Below are positions 11,365-22,304 of a stretch of DNA of 64,000 nucleotides, in pieces. The notes beneath the pieces were generated by a model. It was not told the DNA's origin. It saw nothing but the letters and a program-made list of their open reading frames with translations, and did not search any database. The stretch covers positions 186,001 to 250,000 of the forward strand of contig WTXI01000040.1 of assembly GCA_022376515.1 (NCBI GenBank), written 5' to 3'. The DNA comes from Lactifluus volemus (lineage: Eukaryota > Basidiomycota > Agaricomycetes > Russulales > Russulaceae). The first letter of the stretch is position 1, and each line of letters opens with the position of its first letter. The position numbers and the translations under genes are program-made.

Positions 11365-14038
11365 CTATTCTGGATGACCAATGTCGCGAGAGGCGGATGC
11401 TGCGTCAAGGGGATGCCGCGAACCATCTGTAGCCACCTCAGGGACGGACATAGCTAACTCCTGGGACTCATCCACATTATGACGTAGATCGTGCTGGGGG
11501 TCCCGAATATTATCATTCGCTGTGCAAGTGTTTGGGTACGAAACGGAGATTCCGTCCGGCGGGACGGGAAAAATAGCCGTTGCTGAGGTGGAGGGAAGTG
11601 GAAGAGGAACAGCGGTCACTTGGTCAATCGGGAATGCGGGAGAGGCTAGTGATGAAGGGGTGATTTCAGGGACCGTGTCGCTGCGCACTGTGGTGTGGGA
11701 AGAGGATAGTAATGGAATGTCGGAGGCAACCGCGAGATCTACGTTTCTATGCAGATCAGCGGACTTGCTAGATGGTTGGGCGAAGGACGAGTGAAGCGTG
11801 AATGTCGACAGTCCGTAGGCATGAGGGCTTGTCTCAGAGTCGGAAGTGGGAGAAATGGTCATGGTAGTGGTGTCAGTGGGACCTTGTGCTATCCAGTCGA
11901 GTGAAGTAGTAACGACGTTGCTGCTGTCGACATTGGTTGGTGGTGTGTTGCGGGAGGACTCTACGGTTGGGGTAACATCAGGTAAATCGTGGAGCGATAT
12001 ATGTTCTGCGAAATGTATGCGCCTATGATCTGCGCTCAATGCGGGAATGGATGACAGGACAGACTCTGTGGAAGGCGAGGGGAGTTTGGGATCGGTGATC
12101 TCGCCTGTCATGGTATGGCCCGGGATATTGCATAATGGGAACCTGAATAGAAGCGAGTCGCCGATCGAGGCAGCATCGGTGTCTTGATGTAAAGCGTCAT
12201 AATGATGTCGAATGGGGTCGAGAATACAATAAAAAATCATAGTCGACCCGGATTCGCGAATGCGTGCTTCTCGAGCGATTTCATTCCACAGAGCACAGAA
12301 GTCGTGCTGCAGACGAGGAAGAGTATTTCGGATGTCGAATCGGGAGATACATCGCAGGACGTCCTTTAGATCAATGATTCTAAGTGGAGTCTTGCTGAGA
12401 CACAAGCGGAAGAGCGGCAGAGTGACGTGGATCAAGTTGGCAAGTAGAACGCTGTCACCATTTTCGAGGTAATATCGAAGAACTTCTTCGGATACGCCTA
12501 GTTGATCCATGGCTAACTTGATCCAACGGTCATCCCGTTCCGGTTCCGGCACACTTGCAATGACACCAGCAATTATTCCTTGAGAACATGAACCGTGGCC
12601 GGTGCTTCTCAGAGATCGCCCAATCTCAACCGATCCCAGCAATACCGCGCCTTCCCTGAAAATGCGTCCGAGGACATACATAGTTCCGAAGGGAAGATAT
12701 GCCGTATCGACGGCTTTCGCGCATATGATGACCCGCCTTTTCTTGTCCGACTCTAACACCAAACTAGATCTCAAAGTACGGCTCATGAACCCGTAAAGTG
12801 CCAATGCCAATGTATGATCCACTTTGGCGAAAATGAGGTCGAGGCCGAGGCCGAGAACCACGACCGAAACGCAGAAGTCGGGGATGACTTCGAAGAATTG
12901 TTCAAGATCCTTATCTTCATCCAAAGCATCAATTGTCCACGTCAGGATACGGCTGGTGATTTCCACCGACATTTTCGACCCTGTGTCTTGGACGGCCTTC
13001 GTCATACCCCCAAACAATTGCCTGTGATATTTTCCCGGGTTCGTGTAGTAAGTGCTAAATAGGCAGCCATGAGGCCAAAGAAAGCGAACGATTCGGGAGA
13101 CTGCATATCGGATGCTGGTATAGAAGAACCATGCCGAGGAAGAAAGTGGAGAATAGTAGGGGCTATCGTGCCAGAAGATTGGCATCAAAGTGATGCATCC
13201 GTATACTGCTCCTGCAAGTCCAACCCACCAAATAACCACACCAAATACAGTGTGGTTAATGTTGAACAAAAAAACACCCAGTCCTGAGAAGAACAGGAAC
13301 AGAGACAGGTGTAGCAGAGCGGGCAATGCTTCCACCGACCAGGGAAGATGGAACTTTTCCACCCCATTAGCAAAGAATGCACGGATCGGTGCTCGCTTGT
13401 GTGGGCTGTACCGTGGCGGTTGTGTGATCGTGACATATCGACGCGCCCACTGCTGTAACATAGTCGCCAGTAGGGCACAAGTGAGACTGATGACCAAACT
13501 GAGGAACCAGAGAGAGTTGACCAAGACTGCTGATCTCGGTGGAGAGAAAGGGGGTGGTTGAGCTGGAGTGGCAAGGATAGATTCACGAGATATGCTTGAA
13601 TCTGCAAGAAGTTGATAGATGTTCGCGAGATAGAATGCGGAGGTATCTTGTGGGTTTGGCCTGAGGTCTTGAACAGAGACAGCGGCCAACGCGGCGAGCG
13701 CAGCAGAGAATAACCCGGTCTACAGTCACGTTTACTGCTGCACCCCAGCGCGGAGACTGATATGAGCTCACGAAAATAAGGATGCCGTCTGCATCTTTTT
13801 GCCCCCGTTTGGACATTTTTTCGTCTTCTTCCTCTGTCATCTTAACGTACATATGAAAGAGGGGGCCTGAGCTATCGGAAAAGCTGGCCCGTCCCTGAGA
13901 GGATTGATCGTGCTCTGGTCGAGGGACGTCACGAAGACCAGCTATAGGGAAGGATGAATTCGTTGATAAAGCTCGATACAGCTGGATGTCTGATAACATA
14001 CTGATTCTCTGTCCTTCTGGAGCCGGTTCTTGTTCCAT
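11365..14038 (-). CDS. DUF6535 membrane protein, array copy C
   Basis: Exons 14002-14038, 13772-13941 and 11365-13719 (introns of 60 and 52 bp; the second has donor GTGAGC) give 853 residues. Compared with A and B it carries EEVLRYYLENGDS, a four-residue longer version of the EEVLQNGDS segment, and FCVSVVVLGLGLDLIFAKVD in the helical region. In both features it groups with H. Its 5' exons (MEQEPAPEGQRIS) are the closest match to those of BC'. It ends in RDIGHPE. Confidence 0.8.
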
Positions 14039-15453
14039 CGGGTGTTATATGTGATGAATGGATCGTAAATGGGGATTGTAAGGATGTTGAGGATGGTACT
14101 GTATCGAGCTCGGTTTAACGTTGACTGAATGCGTGGCAAACGCCGAGAACAGCGAGCACCCGCCACTTGGCACGCTGAGTCATACGGCCGCACAGGCCTC
14201 CACCACTCTTACCGGTCTATTCTTCCCTTCCTGTAAGATAACCCTTGATGACCTTTGCGATTATCCAGACCCCATTGAGGTCTTGCGTTAACCCGTTTGT
14301 ACATCAGGGATGTCTTAGGCAGTCACAACTGGTGCAGCAACGCCGCCAAGACGCCTCTTGGACCACACAGCAAGACTCGGACATGAGAGCAACACCAGAC
14401 CGATAGGGTAAACTTTCTGAATCAACTGCAGACTTCGTTGTGGACCAGACGTAATTTGGCGCTTTTACTTCCTACAACTTCAAGCTTCAAGGCCTGGCGG
14501 TATGTTCGACTTGGCCATGAAGCGCTTCACCATAACCAACTCTCTAATAGACCTCGTATCCGATGCGGAGATGGATGCAGAGACGTTCTGTACTCCTGGC
14601 GGCTCTAACGGTTTGTGCGTGAATACAATTCGGACGGTCTCATCAGAGCAGCCCCACAGACTTTTCAGGAATGAAACTATCGGTCAGTGACTACAACTTC
14701 CATGGCGACTAACGACCCGATGTGATTTTGTTGGCCTAGACCGTATTCGGGGTGATCAGACAGAGACACAAACAGTGATGGTGAGTGTCCTGTCTCCCAT
14801 GGGACTCCGATGATTGGTCGAGTAGTTGATTCTGACTGGCACTCAAGTTGAATACTATTGCGTTCGGGAAGGTCTGCTGGCGTAGTGGTTGGCGTAGCGG
14901 TTATGAAGTGGTGGATTACCTGGTGCCACTGATGCATCGCGGGCACAGCCTACTATGAAGACCAGGTAAATGAATACGGTTACGCGACATATCAGGGACG
15001 TTGACTTGCGTACCTAGGTAAATGCTCGTCCGACGCCTAGCCGCGAATGTGCATCAGCTCCCATGGTGATATCGACCCACGTATACCCATTCCTGTGCCC
15101 TTCTATCTCTTCTTTGCACTGCGAGGACTCCAAGATTGCAAGATTCATCAGTGGTGTGCTCGTGTTGATACGTATGGAATTATCTTGGCGAGACACATAT
15201 AATGAGACGTGCTTTAGCCTTGACGTAGATTCATGATAGGACTAATGTAATCAAATTAAAACGTCAATACTATACCCGTTTTTTACAATTATGGGCTTTG
15301 TGTTCATTCGCCTTCAAGTTCACCGTGAACAGCGTCACTCATTGAGGCGACTGGCGAGCAGCACATGATCCCCAGTATATACGCGCTGACTCACTGAGTC
15401 TGACCTATACAACAGTTCCTTACTGTGTCGGCCGCTCTTCGCTTTATCTGTTC
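14039..15453. other. Spacer specific to the D blocks
   Basis: This stretch recurs at 54480-55887 but not beside the other copies. No gene is established. The only notable coding potential is the two minus-strand open frames conserved in both blocks (14677-14946 and about 15014-15200). The remaining sequence shows nothing recognisable. Confidence 0.5.
14677..14946 (-). other. Conserved 89-codon open frame of unknown function
   Basis: Encodes 89 residues containing PTTTPADLPERN, RPIIGVPWETG and SLSDHPEYGLGQ. The same length and frame are kept in block X' at 55129-55398 with roughly ten substitutions. A second minus-strand frame just upstream (to about 15200, ending YTWVDITMGADAHSRLGVGR) is also kept in X'. 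They could be exons of one gene, since an AG acceptor-like end and a GT lie between them, or a decayed gene. No family was recognised. No opposite-strand frame survives in both blocks. Confidence 0.3.
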
Positions 15454-15467
15454 TACTTTGGGCAACA

Positions 15468-15660
15468 ATCCATGTAGCCTAATTACAATGTTTCCTGGTA
15501 ATTTGTGCAGAGCGCGTTATAATGTTTCAGGCACTATTACATCATCATATACTAATATAGCCTAATTAGTCAATCCTTGCCATTATAATGTGTGTATATC
15601 CCCTGAGACACTGATATTATAATGTTTGGCACATTACAATGTCAGCATTATAATGTTGAA
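15468..15660 (+). repeat. Left terminal inverted repeat of the MULE-like element
   Basis: Begins atccatgtagcctaatta and matches the reverse complement of 18325-18521 with only a few differences over about 190 bp, then fades into the shared attataatgt repeats. Confidence 0.8.
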
Positions 15661-15706
15661 GACATTGTAATGTCCACATTATAATGTTGAAGACATTATA
15701 ATGTTA

Positions 15707-15981
15707 AGTATGTAATGCTCTGTAGTATAATTTGCCACTTCACACTTAGTTAGCACCAGGGAGGCATTCACTAAACAACTGGCTTATATAGTTTTGTCTT
15801 ATCCCAATCTGACACTTTCTGGCAAGATCTTGTGAAACAGCATCTGTTCAGACAAATTAAACTTCTTTTCTCTTTATACTACTTGACATATATTATAACT
15901 GGTGATGGTATACAATACATGTCAAGTAATATAAAGAGCTAAGTGTAAAGTGGCAAATTACACTACAGAGCATTACATACT
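15707..15981. mobile_element. Nested Tc1/mariner-type MITE
   Basis: A 275-bp segment with inverted ends of about 40 bp, AGTATGTAATGCTCTGTAGT at the left and its reverse complement at the right, each flanked by TA (15705-15706 and 15982-15983). An inner inverted repeat (about 15870-15936, ctctttata..tataaagag) makes almost the whole element able to fold. It has no coding capacity. It sits inside the MULE-like element. Confidence 0.6.
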
Positions 15982-16029
15982 TATAGCATTTGAGGCTATG
16001 GTATCATAACAGTCCCTTCATTCTTACAG

Positions 16030-16312
16030 GTAATTCACTAAGATCTTTATTACTCTCTCTATCCTCTTCAATCCCTCTCTAATCTACTATAATTCCTCTC
16101 CCTTTTCAATCCTCTGCAATTCCTCTCTGAACTTTTCTAATCCCTATTCTCTCCATTCTCTCCATTCTCTCTAATCCCTCTCTAATCCCTCTTTGATCCT
16201 CTCTGATCATCTATAATCCCTCCAATCCCTCTAATCTTCTCTGATTCTCTCCGATCCCTCTCCAATTCTCTCCGATCCCTCTCCGATCCCTCTCCAATTC
16301 AGATATGATCAA
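16030..16312. repeat. Pyrimidine-rich degenerate repeat
   Basis: About 280 bp of degenerate tandem units resembling aatccctct and gatccctct, almost pure pyrimidine on the plus strand with regularly spaced A or GA. No coding potential. Confidence 0.7.
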
Positions 16313-16317
16313 AAGAT

Positions 16318-16563
16318 AAGATAACTGACATTACAATGTCTCTCTTAGACATTATAATACCCACATTACAGTGTCTCAGACATTATAATGTGGGCATTAC
16401 AATGTCTTCAACATTATAATCCTGACATTACAATGTCTTCAACATTATAATCCGGACATTACAATGTTTTCAACATTATAATCTGGACATTACAATGTTT
16501 TCAACATTATAATCCGGACATTACAATGTCTTCAACATTATAATCCAGACATTATAATGTCAA
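16318..16563. repeat. 31-bp palindromic tandem repeats
   Basis: Repeated units of acattacaatgt and aacattataatcc with a period of about 31 bp. The array continues at 18182-18300, so the nested LINE landed in the middle of it. Confidence 0.75.
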
Positions 16564-18181
16564 CAACTCCTTTTCCTCTTACCACCATCATCTCTGCTAT
16601 GTCTGACCCTCGTCGCCAGAAACGCGTCTTGTCCCCCCCTGGGGACTCTGCCCCCCCGACCCCCCCTCCTGCTCTTCGTGAGGCTATCCTTCGTGACCCT
16701 GGCCCCCGTCCTTCGGCCTATGCCCTGGCCGACGCTAACCGCCAGATCTCCCTTGCCTTCAGTACGGCCCTCCGGGACCTTCCTACTTGCTTTGCTGGTG
16801 ACCTGGACGCGACCACTGCTTCTCTGCGGCAGTTCTTGTCCTCTCCGTTAATCCTGCCCTTCCTGCCCGCTGCTCCCCCCCCCCTGCCCCTCCCCCCGCC
16901 TCCCCGCCTTTGGATCTCTCTGGGATCCAAGCCACCCTCCAGGTGCTCTCCGTAGCGATGGCTGACCTCCAGACAAAGGTCAATGCTCCTGCCCCTCCCC
17001 CCCCTCCTGCGAAGGCCCCCACTGTTGCCAAGTCTCCGGCCAAAGCCCCCTAAAGCCCCCTCCCCTAAGCCCTCCCCCACCTCCTACGCAGCAAAAGCCG
17101 TTGCCAAGCCCTCGTGCCCCAGCCTTGTGGTTTCTTTGGCCACCTTCCTCCCGCCTGGCGCCCCGCGGCCCGATCCCAGCACGATCTGCGGAGTCCTAAA
17201 CACGGACCTCGCGGCTTCCTCCCCCCCCAACCTCCCCTCTCTGCCGTGAAATGGACGGCAAAGGCAACCTCGTTGTCTTTGGGGGTCCCCATGGGACTCT
17301 CGCCACCCTTCAAGCCTCCTCCCCTCACATCTCGCGTATTCTCTCCTCCCACCTCTCCCTCCCTGCCTCCTCTCCCCTCCCTGCCCCCTGCCCTAATGTC
17401 AAATGGTTGCGCATCACCGTCAATGGTGTCCCAACTGGAGTCTCCCCTTCGTCTGGTGCCGTGTCCCCAGATGAGTGTCATCGGGCCCTTGTTGCCCTCA
17501 ACCCTGCTTACGCCTCCCTCCCGATCACCCTGCGCCCTTCCTGGGTCCGCTCTCCCTCCTCTTACTCTGCCGGCGCTGTCTCCTCCCTCGTGTTTGCCTT
17601 CGAGGATCCAGATGGTTCTAGCCTCAAGACCCTGCTTTCCGATCGTCACCTCTTCTCTTTGGAGTTCGAGCTGTCGTGAAGAAATGGAAGCAGAAGCCCC
17701 CTCCTGCCAAGACTCCCTCCAAACAGGCCCCCCCCCCTCCTTCCCAGGCACCACCGCCACCTCCGGTCTAGGTCTTGCCCTTCCGCAGGGTTCGGTCCGC
17801 CTTCCTCCTCTCTTCTTTCGGACTTGTTACATGTCTCCCGCCTTTTTCCCTTACTCCTCCTGTTTTTACAATTTCTTTCCACACCTCTATTTTCCGCTAC
17901 CGTATCTATGTGCTTGTTCATTTTTGTGGGTTTAGGGCGGGGTCTCTACTGCTGGGAGACGACGCGTCTGGTTCGAGTCCAGCCCGTGTTGGGGGGCCCT
18001 TTGGGTAATTGGGTACCCCCTTCTGCGGGGCCTTCTTGGGATGTTGCACGCCGGTTCAAACTAGTTAGTCTTTGTTCTTTACCCTTTATGCACAGAATTT
18101 CGTGTACTACGTTGTTAGCAAGTCTTGTCGCAATACACGCGGGGACTCTAAACCCCAATTCCAAAAAAAAAAAAAAAAAAA
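16564..18181 (+). mobile_element. LINE copy with ORF1 only (half-LINE)
   Basis: Bounded by a 13-bp duplication attataatgtcaa (16551-16563 and 18182-18194) and ending in an A tract. Its last 45 bp (gtcttgtcgcaatacacgcg, then a ccccaattcc end) match the 3' ends of the LINEs at 44604-46325 and 57779-59501. The coding content is ORF1-like. It starts at ATG 16599 (MSDPRRQKRVLSPP), then has a coiled-coil-like stretch LQVLSVAMADLQTKV, and later WLRITVNGVPTGV and LVALNPAYASLPITL near 17400-17660. Frame breaks in C-runs make it non-coding now. The reverse transcriptase ORF2 is absent. Confidence 0.7.
17945..17990 (+). other. tRNA-like T-arm / pol III B-box motif in the LINE 3' region
   Basis: Contains ggttcgagtcc, an exact match to the pol III B-box consensus GGTTCGANTCC, inside ctgg-ttcgagt-ccag, which folds as a T-arm. 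It is preceded by the hairpin agacg-acg-cgtct. No complete cloverleaf or acceptor stem was found, so this is not called a tRNA gene. Confidence 0.4.
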
Positions 18182-18324
18182 ATTATAATGTCAAACCGGA
18201 CATTACAATGTTTTCAACGTTATAATCCAGACATTACAATGTCTTCAACATTATAATCCAGACATTACAATGTCTCCAACATTATAATGTCCACGTTACT
18301 ACAATTTCTATGTGGACATTACAA

Positions 18325-18521
18325 TTTCTTAGACATTATAATGCTGACATTGTAATGTGCCAAACATTATAATATCAGTGTCTCAGGGGATATACACACA
18401 TTATAATGGCAAGGATTGACTAATTAGGCTATATTAGTATATGATGATGTAATAGTGCCTGAAACATTATAACGCACTCTGCACAAATTACCAGGAAACA
18501 TTGTAATTAGGCTACATGGAT
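18325..18521 (-). repeat. Right terminal inverted repeat of the MULE-like element
   Basis: Reverse complement of 15468-15660, ending ggctacatggat. See the left repeat. Confidence 0.8.
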
Positions 18522-18841
18522 CCCTCCTTTGGGACCAGTCCGTGTCTTACAAAGAGTGGGATATATGCGTCGTGAGTCCCAACGGACCTGAACCCAGACT
18601 GTGAAAGGGCACACCACGGCAGAAGGTGAACTACACCCCGCTACAAGGGCCGGTTACACGACGACAGAAAAGAGACACGGAGATGACAGATCAAGACCTA
18701 GCGAGCAGGGAGAACCCTATTTAAAAACAAAAGCGAAAACTGGGATAAAGATAAACTGACAAGTGGTTCGCAATACTAAATCAAAAAGCCAAGAAGCCTA
18801 TAAGTATCCACGTATCTATGTAGCATTAGCATTGGCAGAGA

Positions 18842-19798
18842 CTAACTTGAACGACTGTTTCGCCTCCACTCTGTATGGTCGCGAGAGACAGATGCTGCGT
18901 CAAGGGGATGCCGCAAAAAGTCTGTAGCCACCTCAGGAACGGACATGGCTGACTCCTGGGACTGCTCTAGGGCATCCACATGATAACGCAGATCGGGGCC
19001 CGGAGGATCATCGACTGTTCCATCATTCGATGTGCCAGTGGTTGGGCGCGAAACTGAGATTACCGGCGGCAGTGCGGGCAAAACGGCCGTTGTTGAGGTG
19101 GTGGGAAGAGGAAGCGGAGCAGCGGTCCCTTGGTCAATCCGGAATGCGGGAGAAGCTAGTGATGACTGAGTGATTGGAGGGATCGCGTGGTCTGAAGCTG
19201 AGGCCGGGGAAGACGGCAATGGAATATCGGAGGTAACACCGAGATCTACATTTTTATGCGGATCAGTAGTGTCTCTAAATGGTGGGGCGAAGGGCGACTC
19301 TAGTGTTAATGTCGACACTCTGGGGACATGCGGGCTTGACTCGGAGTCGGAAATGGGAGAGATGGTGACAGATGTTCGCGAGATAGGATGCAGAGGTATG
19401 TTCAAGATACCTCTGCATTCTATCTCGCGGTCTTGAACAGACAGCGGCTAATGCGGGGAGCACAACAGAGAATAAACCGGTCTACAGAATTTACGTTGAC
19501 TGCTGCACCCACCCCAGCGAGGAGACCAAGATGAGGACTCACGAAAATAAGGATGCCGTCTGCATCCTTTTGCCACCGTTTGGCCATTTTGCGTCTTCTT
19601 CCTCTGTCATCTTGACGTACATATGAAAGAGGGGGCCTGAGCTATCTGTAAATCTGGTCTGTCCTTGATTTTCTCTGGCCAAGGGACGTCACGAAGGCCA
19701 GCTATCGGGGAGGATGAATTCGTTTGATAAAGTCTGATACAGCTGGTGTCGGATAACATACTAGTTCTCTGTTCTTCTGAAGGCGGCCCTTGGTCCAT
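18842..19798 (-). pseudogene. DUF6535 copy D, internally deleted
   Basis: The 5' exons and the first about 20 codons of exon 3 are joined directly to the Ser/Pro-rich tail. The whole membrane domain and helical region, about 1.6 kb, are gone. The residual tail frame (18842-19405) keeps family motifs such as SLASPAF and RHPLDAAS but ends RDHTEWRRN instead of DIDHPE. Next to the deletion, near 19390-19440, there is an inverted duplication: gcagaggta is followed 13 bp later by its complement tacctctgc. The frame across the junction is shifted. Copy D' shares the same deletion and inversion. Confidence 0.75.
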
Positions 19799-20310
19799 CT
19801 GGTGTTATATATGACAAACAGATCGTAAATGGGGATTGGAAGGATGTTACTGTCTCGAGTTCGGCCGGTACTGTATTACGGTAAACCAACGGTTCGCGTG
19901 GCGAACCCCGTTGGGCGCTAAGGCCACACGACGACGGCCCGGGTAACCGCTCTACTAAACCGATTCGCGTTCCGTGCATGACTCTGTTTCAATAGCCCTC
20001 CATCTTTGTGCCTGGTTCTCTCAGGCCGCAGATAGCCCTCACTGCGGTCATGGCTCGGATGTCTCGTCATGTCTGTAGCAATTTTCCTGCAGAAGGTGCC
20101 ATGTGACCCTATTGAAGTCTTCCTCTACTAACTCAAGCCACGCTGTAGTCGTACATACGGGGAGTTTTAGCAGTCACAACACAATGTTCGTTATGAACTA
20201 GCCTGAGGAATCAATACATCGTCCCTCCGTTAGCTGAGTCTGAGAGCGCCCGACCTTTGCTTTCCGCTGTTGATGGGCCCCTTTCCACATGGAAAAGCGA
20301 GAGGTCTTTA
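19799..20310. other. Spacer upstream of D
   Basis: No gene is supported. The sequence matches 57171-57660 and carries the D promoter region with tcatatataacaccag directly before the start codon. Confidence 0.6.
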
Positions 20311-22100
20311 GCTCCTTCCCATCTTCTGACATCGAGTTGTTGTCCTTCGACCAGATAAGGTGTAACATTCTTCTTGATCCCAATCTGCATGTCATGTTCG
20401 TAAGCAACCCATGTCAAAACAACCCAAAATCGCGCTTCACCACCCACCTCGGCACTATCGAGCTGGTATTCGTGCGCGACCCTGAAGAACTCCATCGCCT
20501 CCAATACCTCATCTTTATGCGTTGACCGAGCAACTGGAAGATCACCTGGGCCGCCTCCTCGACCTGCCGAATGAAGTTGAGCGCCCCGGCATAGTGCCGC
20601 TCGCGCAAGCGAAGGTACAGCAGCTGGTTGCTCTCCGTGCCGCGAGTGCCCCTGCTCGTCGTGGCCGCCATAGCGAGCTCCATTGCTTCCGCTCTTCTTG
20701 ATGTTTGCTGCGTGCCTCTCCATCGACTTGGTGGCCTGATCCGTCATCGCCGCCATCTTCAGTTCTAGAGGACTCTGGTTCGTCCTCGTCCATGATGCTG
20801 TGGACCTCGTCCGAATCATCATATTCCTCATTAGCATCCATCACTCTTCAGCATTTTTGTTTCGACGCCTGTTTAACGACAAATCAGCAACAAACTCGCA
20901 TCGGATAAGACTGTGCTTATGTATGTAGCGTAAGGCCTATAGACACTCGAAGAGAATGAGTATTGTGTAGAAAACGCACCTCTGAGTCCAAGTGCGAAAG
21001 CAGCAAGCTAATCTGCTTCAGGACTGCTGCGGAGCCCATTCTGCGAATTGCGTGAGGAACCTTTTGGACCCTTGGTACCTTGGTCTCCTCGCCGAGTTGT
21101 GCATGGTGAATTCCTTCAACAGCACGTTAAGACACTCTGCCATGGGTTCAGAAAGGTGCCTAGTACTGCAAGGATTGCATGATCAGGTCTGTGCGGCAGG
21201 TCCATGCCCGTGATATTTGACCGTGAGACAGATGACTTTGTAGACTCGAAGCTTGATAGGCTGGGACTTCATGTACTGCTCATTCTCCGTGACCTGATAC
21301 GCAGGCACAGAGACCCTACAGAGCAAGGGACTTTTCCCTATAGTAAGCGAAGCTGATACGGCGACCTTGTGAGGAAATGACGCACCCAATAAAAGTATCC
21401 CCACAGTCCAAATCTTGGACGTCTTCAACTTCAAACCTTGGCGATCAGTGTGAGAATAGGCACGATCTGGTCTTTCCATGACCATTCGGCTGCTTATTCT
21501 TGGAAGCAACTCTCGATTGCGTTGCCTTTCCACCCGTCCCTTCCGAGACTTTGCGGGTACCGTGGCAGCGGACCCATCCTCGTCGGGTACGTTGACCTTC
21601 TCCACCGAGCGGCCGACCAGTTGAGCAAGAAGGCAAACTCCATCGGTACTTTATGTGCCGCGCACGTCTGCTGGCCTTCGTGGTGGATGTCGTGCGCGGC
21701 AGCATCCACCTCCGCGGCAAAGCCAGACATGATAATGTCGAGTAGTTTGTTCATCAAGATACCGGCACGGCATCGACGCATTTGAAAAAGAGCACAAGAT
21801 GTCAAAAAGTATCTGGAGATGTGACCGCTTCGAAGGACTCTGCTATGGCTCGGACAGCCTCTGTAATAAACGATAAGTAGAGGATCAATAGAGGATGTTA
21901 GTGAAAGCATTTGCAACACACGTTGATTATTCTCCTAGTTGCATCGATCGTATGTCATGGTCAATAGAATGGCTCCCTGAATCTTGTAGAGCCTGGAGCT
22001 CCTCTTGGAGATCAAATTCACTCCCATCTGGCAAGTCGTAGGCCGTTGTTGCCAGGCGCGTCGGAGGGGCGTCTGTCACATGTTCGACGCGTGTAGTAAC
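20311..22100 (-). pseudogene. Condensin complex subunit 1 (CND1), N-terminal half, broken
   Basis: Reading the minus strand from about 22080 downward gives fragments in the order of the condensin non-SMC subunit Cnd1/Ycs4/CAP-D2: SEFDLQEELQALQD, EAVRAIAESFEAVTSPDTF, MNKLLDIIMSGFAAEVDA, EKVNVPDEDGSAATVPAKSR, LKLKTSKIWT, QVTENEQYMKSQPIKLRVYK, HLSEPMAECL, LKQISLLLSHLDSE, LYLRLRERHYAGALNFIRQ, DEVLEAMEFFRVAHEYQLDS and RMLHLIWSKDNN. Several introns are retained (for example before MLHLIW, donor GTGGGT), so it is not a processed copy. Multiple frameshifts and small deletions break it. It stops exactly where the array block ends (about 20311). Assembly indels could add some frameshifts, but the neighbouring genes are intact. 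Confidence 0.75.
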
Positions 22101-22304
22101 AGTCACGCGTCACGTCTTTAGTCTAGCTCACGTGAGCGGAAATCCGATTACTATGTTACAGTCCAGAAGGAGGGAAAATCAGCGACGAAAGCCCACACAG
22201 TACCAAAGATACATCAAGCCAAGAAAGGGAATCAAACCCTTGACATTTGACATCTCTTTTATTGAGTATGATAAGATTCTCGTGAGTGGGAGGATGGTCA
22301 CGGA

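Larger units (their letters stand above)
15463..18524. mobile_element. MULE-like element with long TIRs, non-autonomous, with nested insertions
   Basis: The two ends are long inverted repeats of about 190 bp. They are flanked by tactttggg (15454-15462) and tcctttggg (18525-18533), a 9-bp target duplication with one mismatch. The empty site tactttggg is intact at 55888-55896 in block X'. Long TIRs plus a 9-bp duplication fit Mutator-like elements. No transposase is present. Without the nested LINE (1.63 kb) the element is about 1.4 kb. Its interior is largely acattataatgt-type palindromic repeats, so a foldback element is the alternative label. Confidence 0.6.
1..20310. repeat. Segmental duplication block X (copies A, B, C, D), paired with 43219-57660
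   Basis: The order A, B, C, D with their spacers recurs as A', BC', D' at 43219-57660. Base 1 aligns with about 43219, and the similarity ends where both blocks read gcgagaggtct, near 20311 and 57660. After that point block X runs into the condensin pseudogene and block X' runs into sequence resembling 63555 onward. Block X holds a Helitron-like element and a MULE-like element that X' lacks. X' holds a LINE and a 2.9-kb TIR element that X lacks. X' also has one gene fewer, explained by a B/C recombinant. Identity was judged by eye only. Confidence 0.75.

Noticed and set aside
17065..17760. 231-codon minus-strand frame, Gly/Arg-rich
   Set aside because: It is the antisense of the C-rich LINE ORF1 region; the plus strand carries the recognisable ORF1 motifs.
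17945..17990. Complete tRNA gene
   Set aside because: Only the T-arm/B-box is recognisable; no matching acceptor stem, D-arm or anticodon arm.
15463..18524. hAT element interpretation for the long-TIR element
   Set aside because: The duplication is 9 bp with one mismatch when compared with the empty site, and the TIRs are about 190 bp long, so Mutator-like fits better than an 8-bp hAT duplication.
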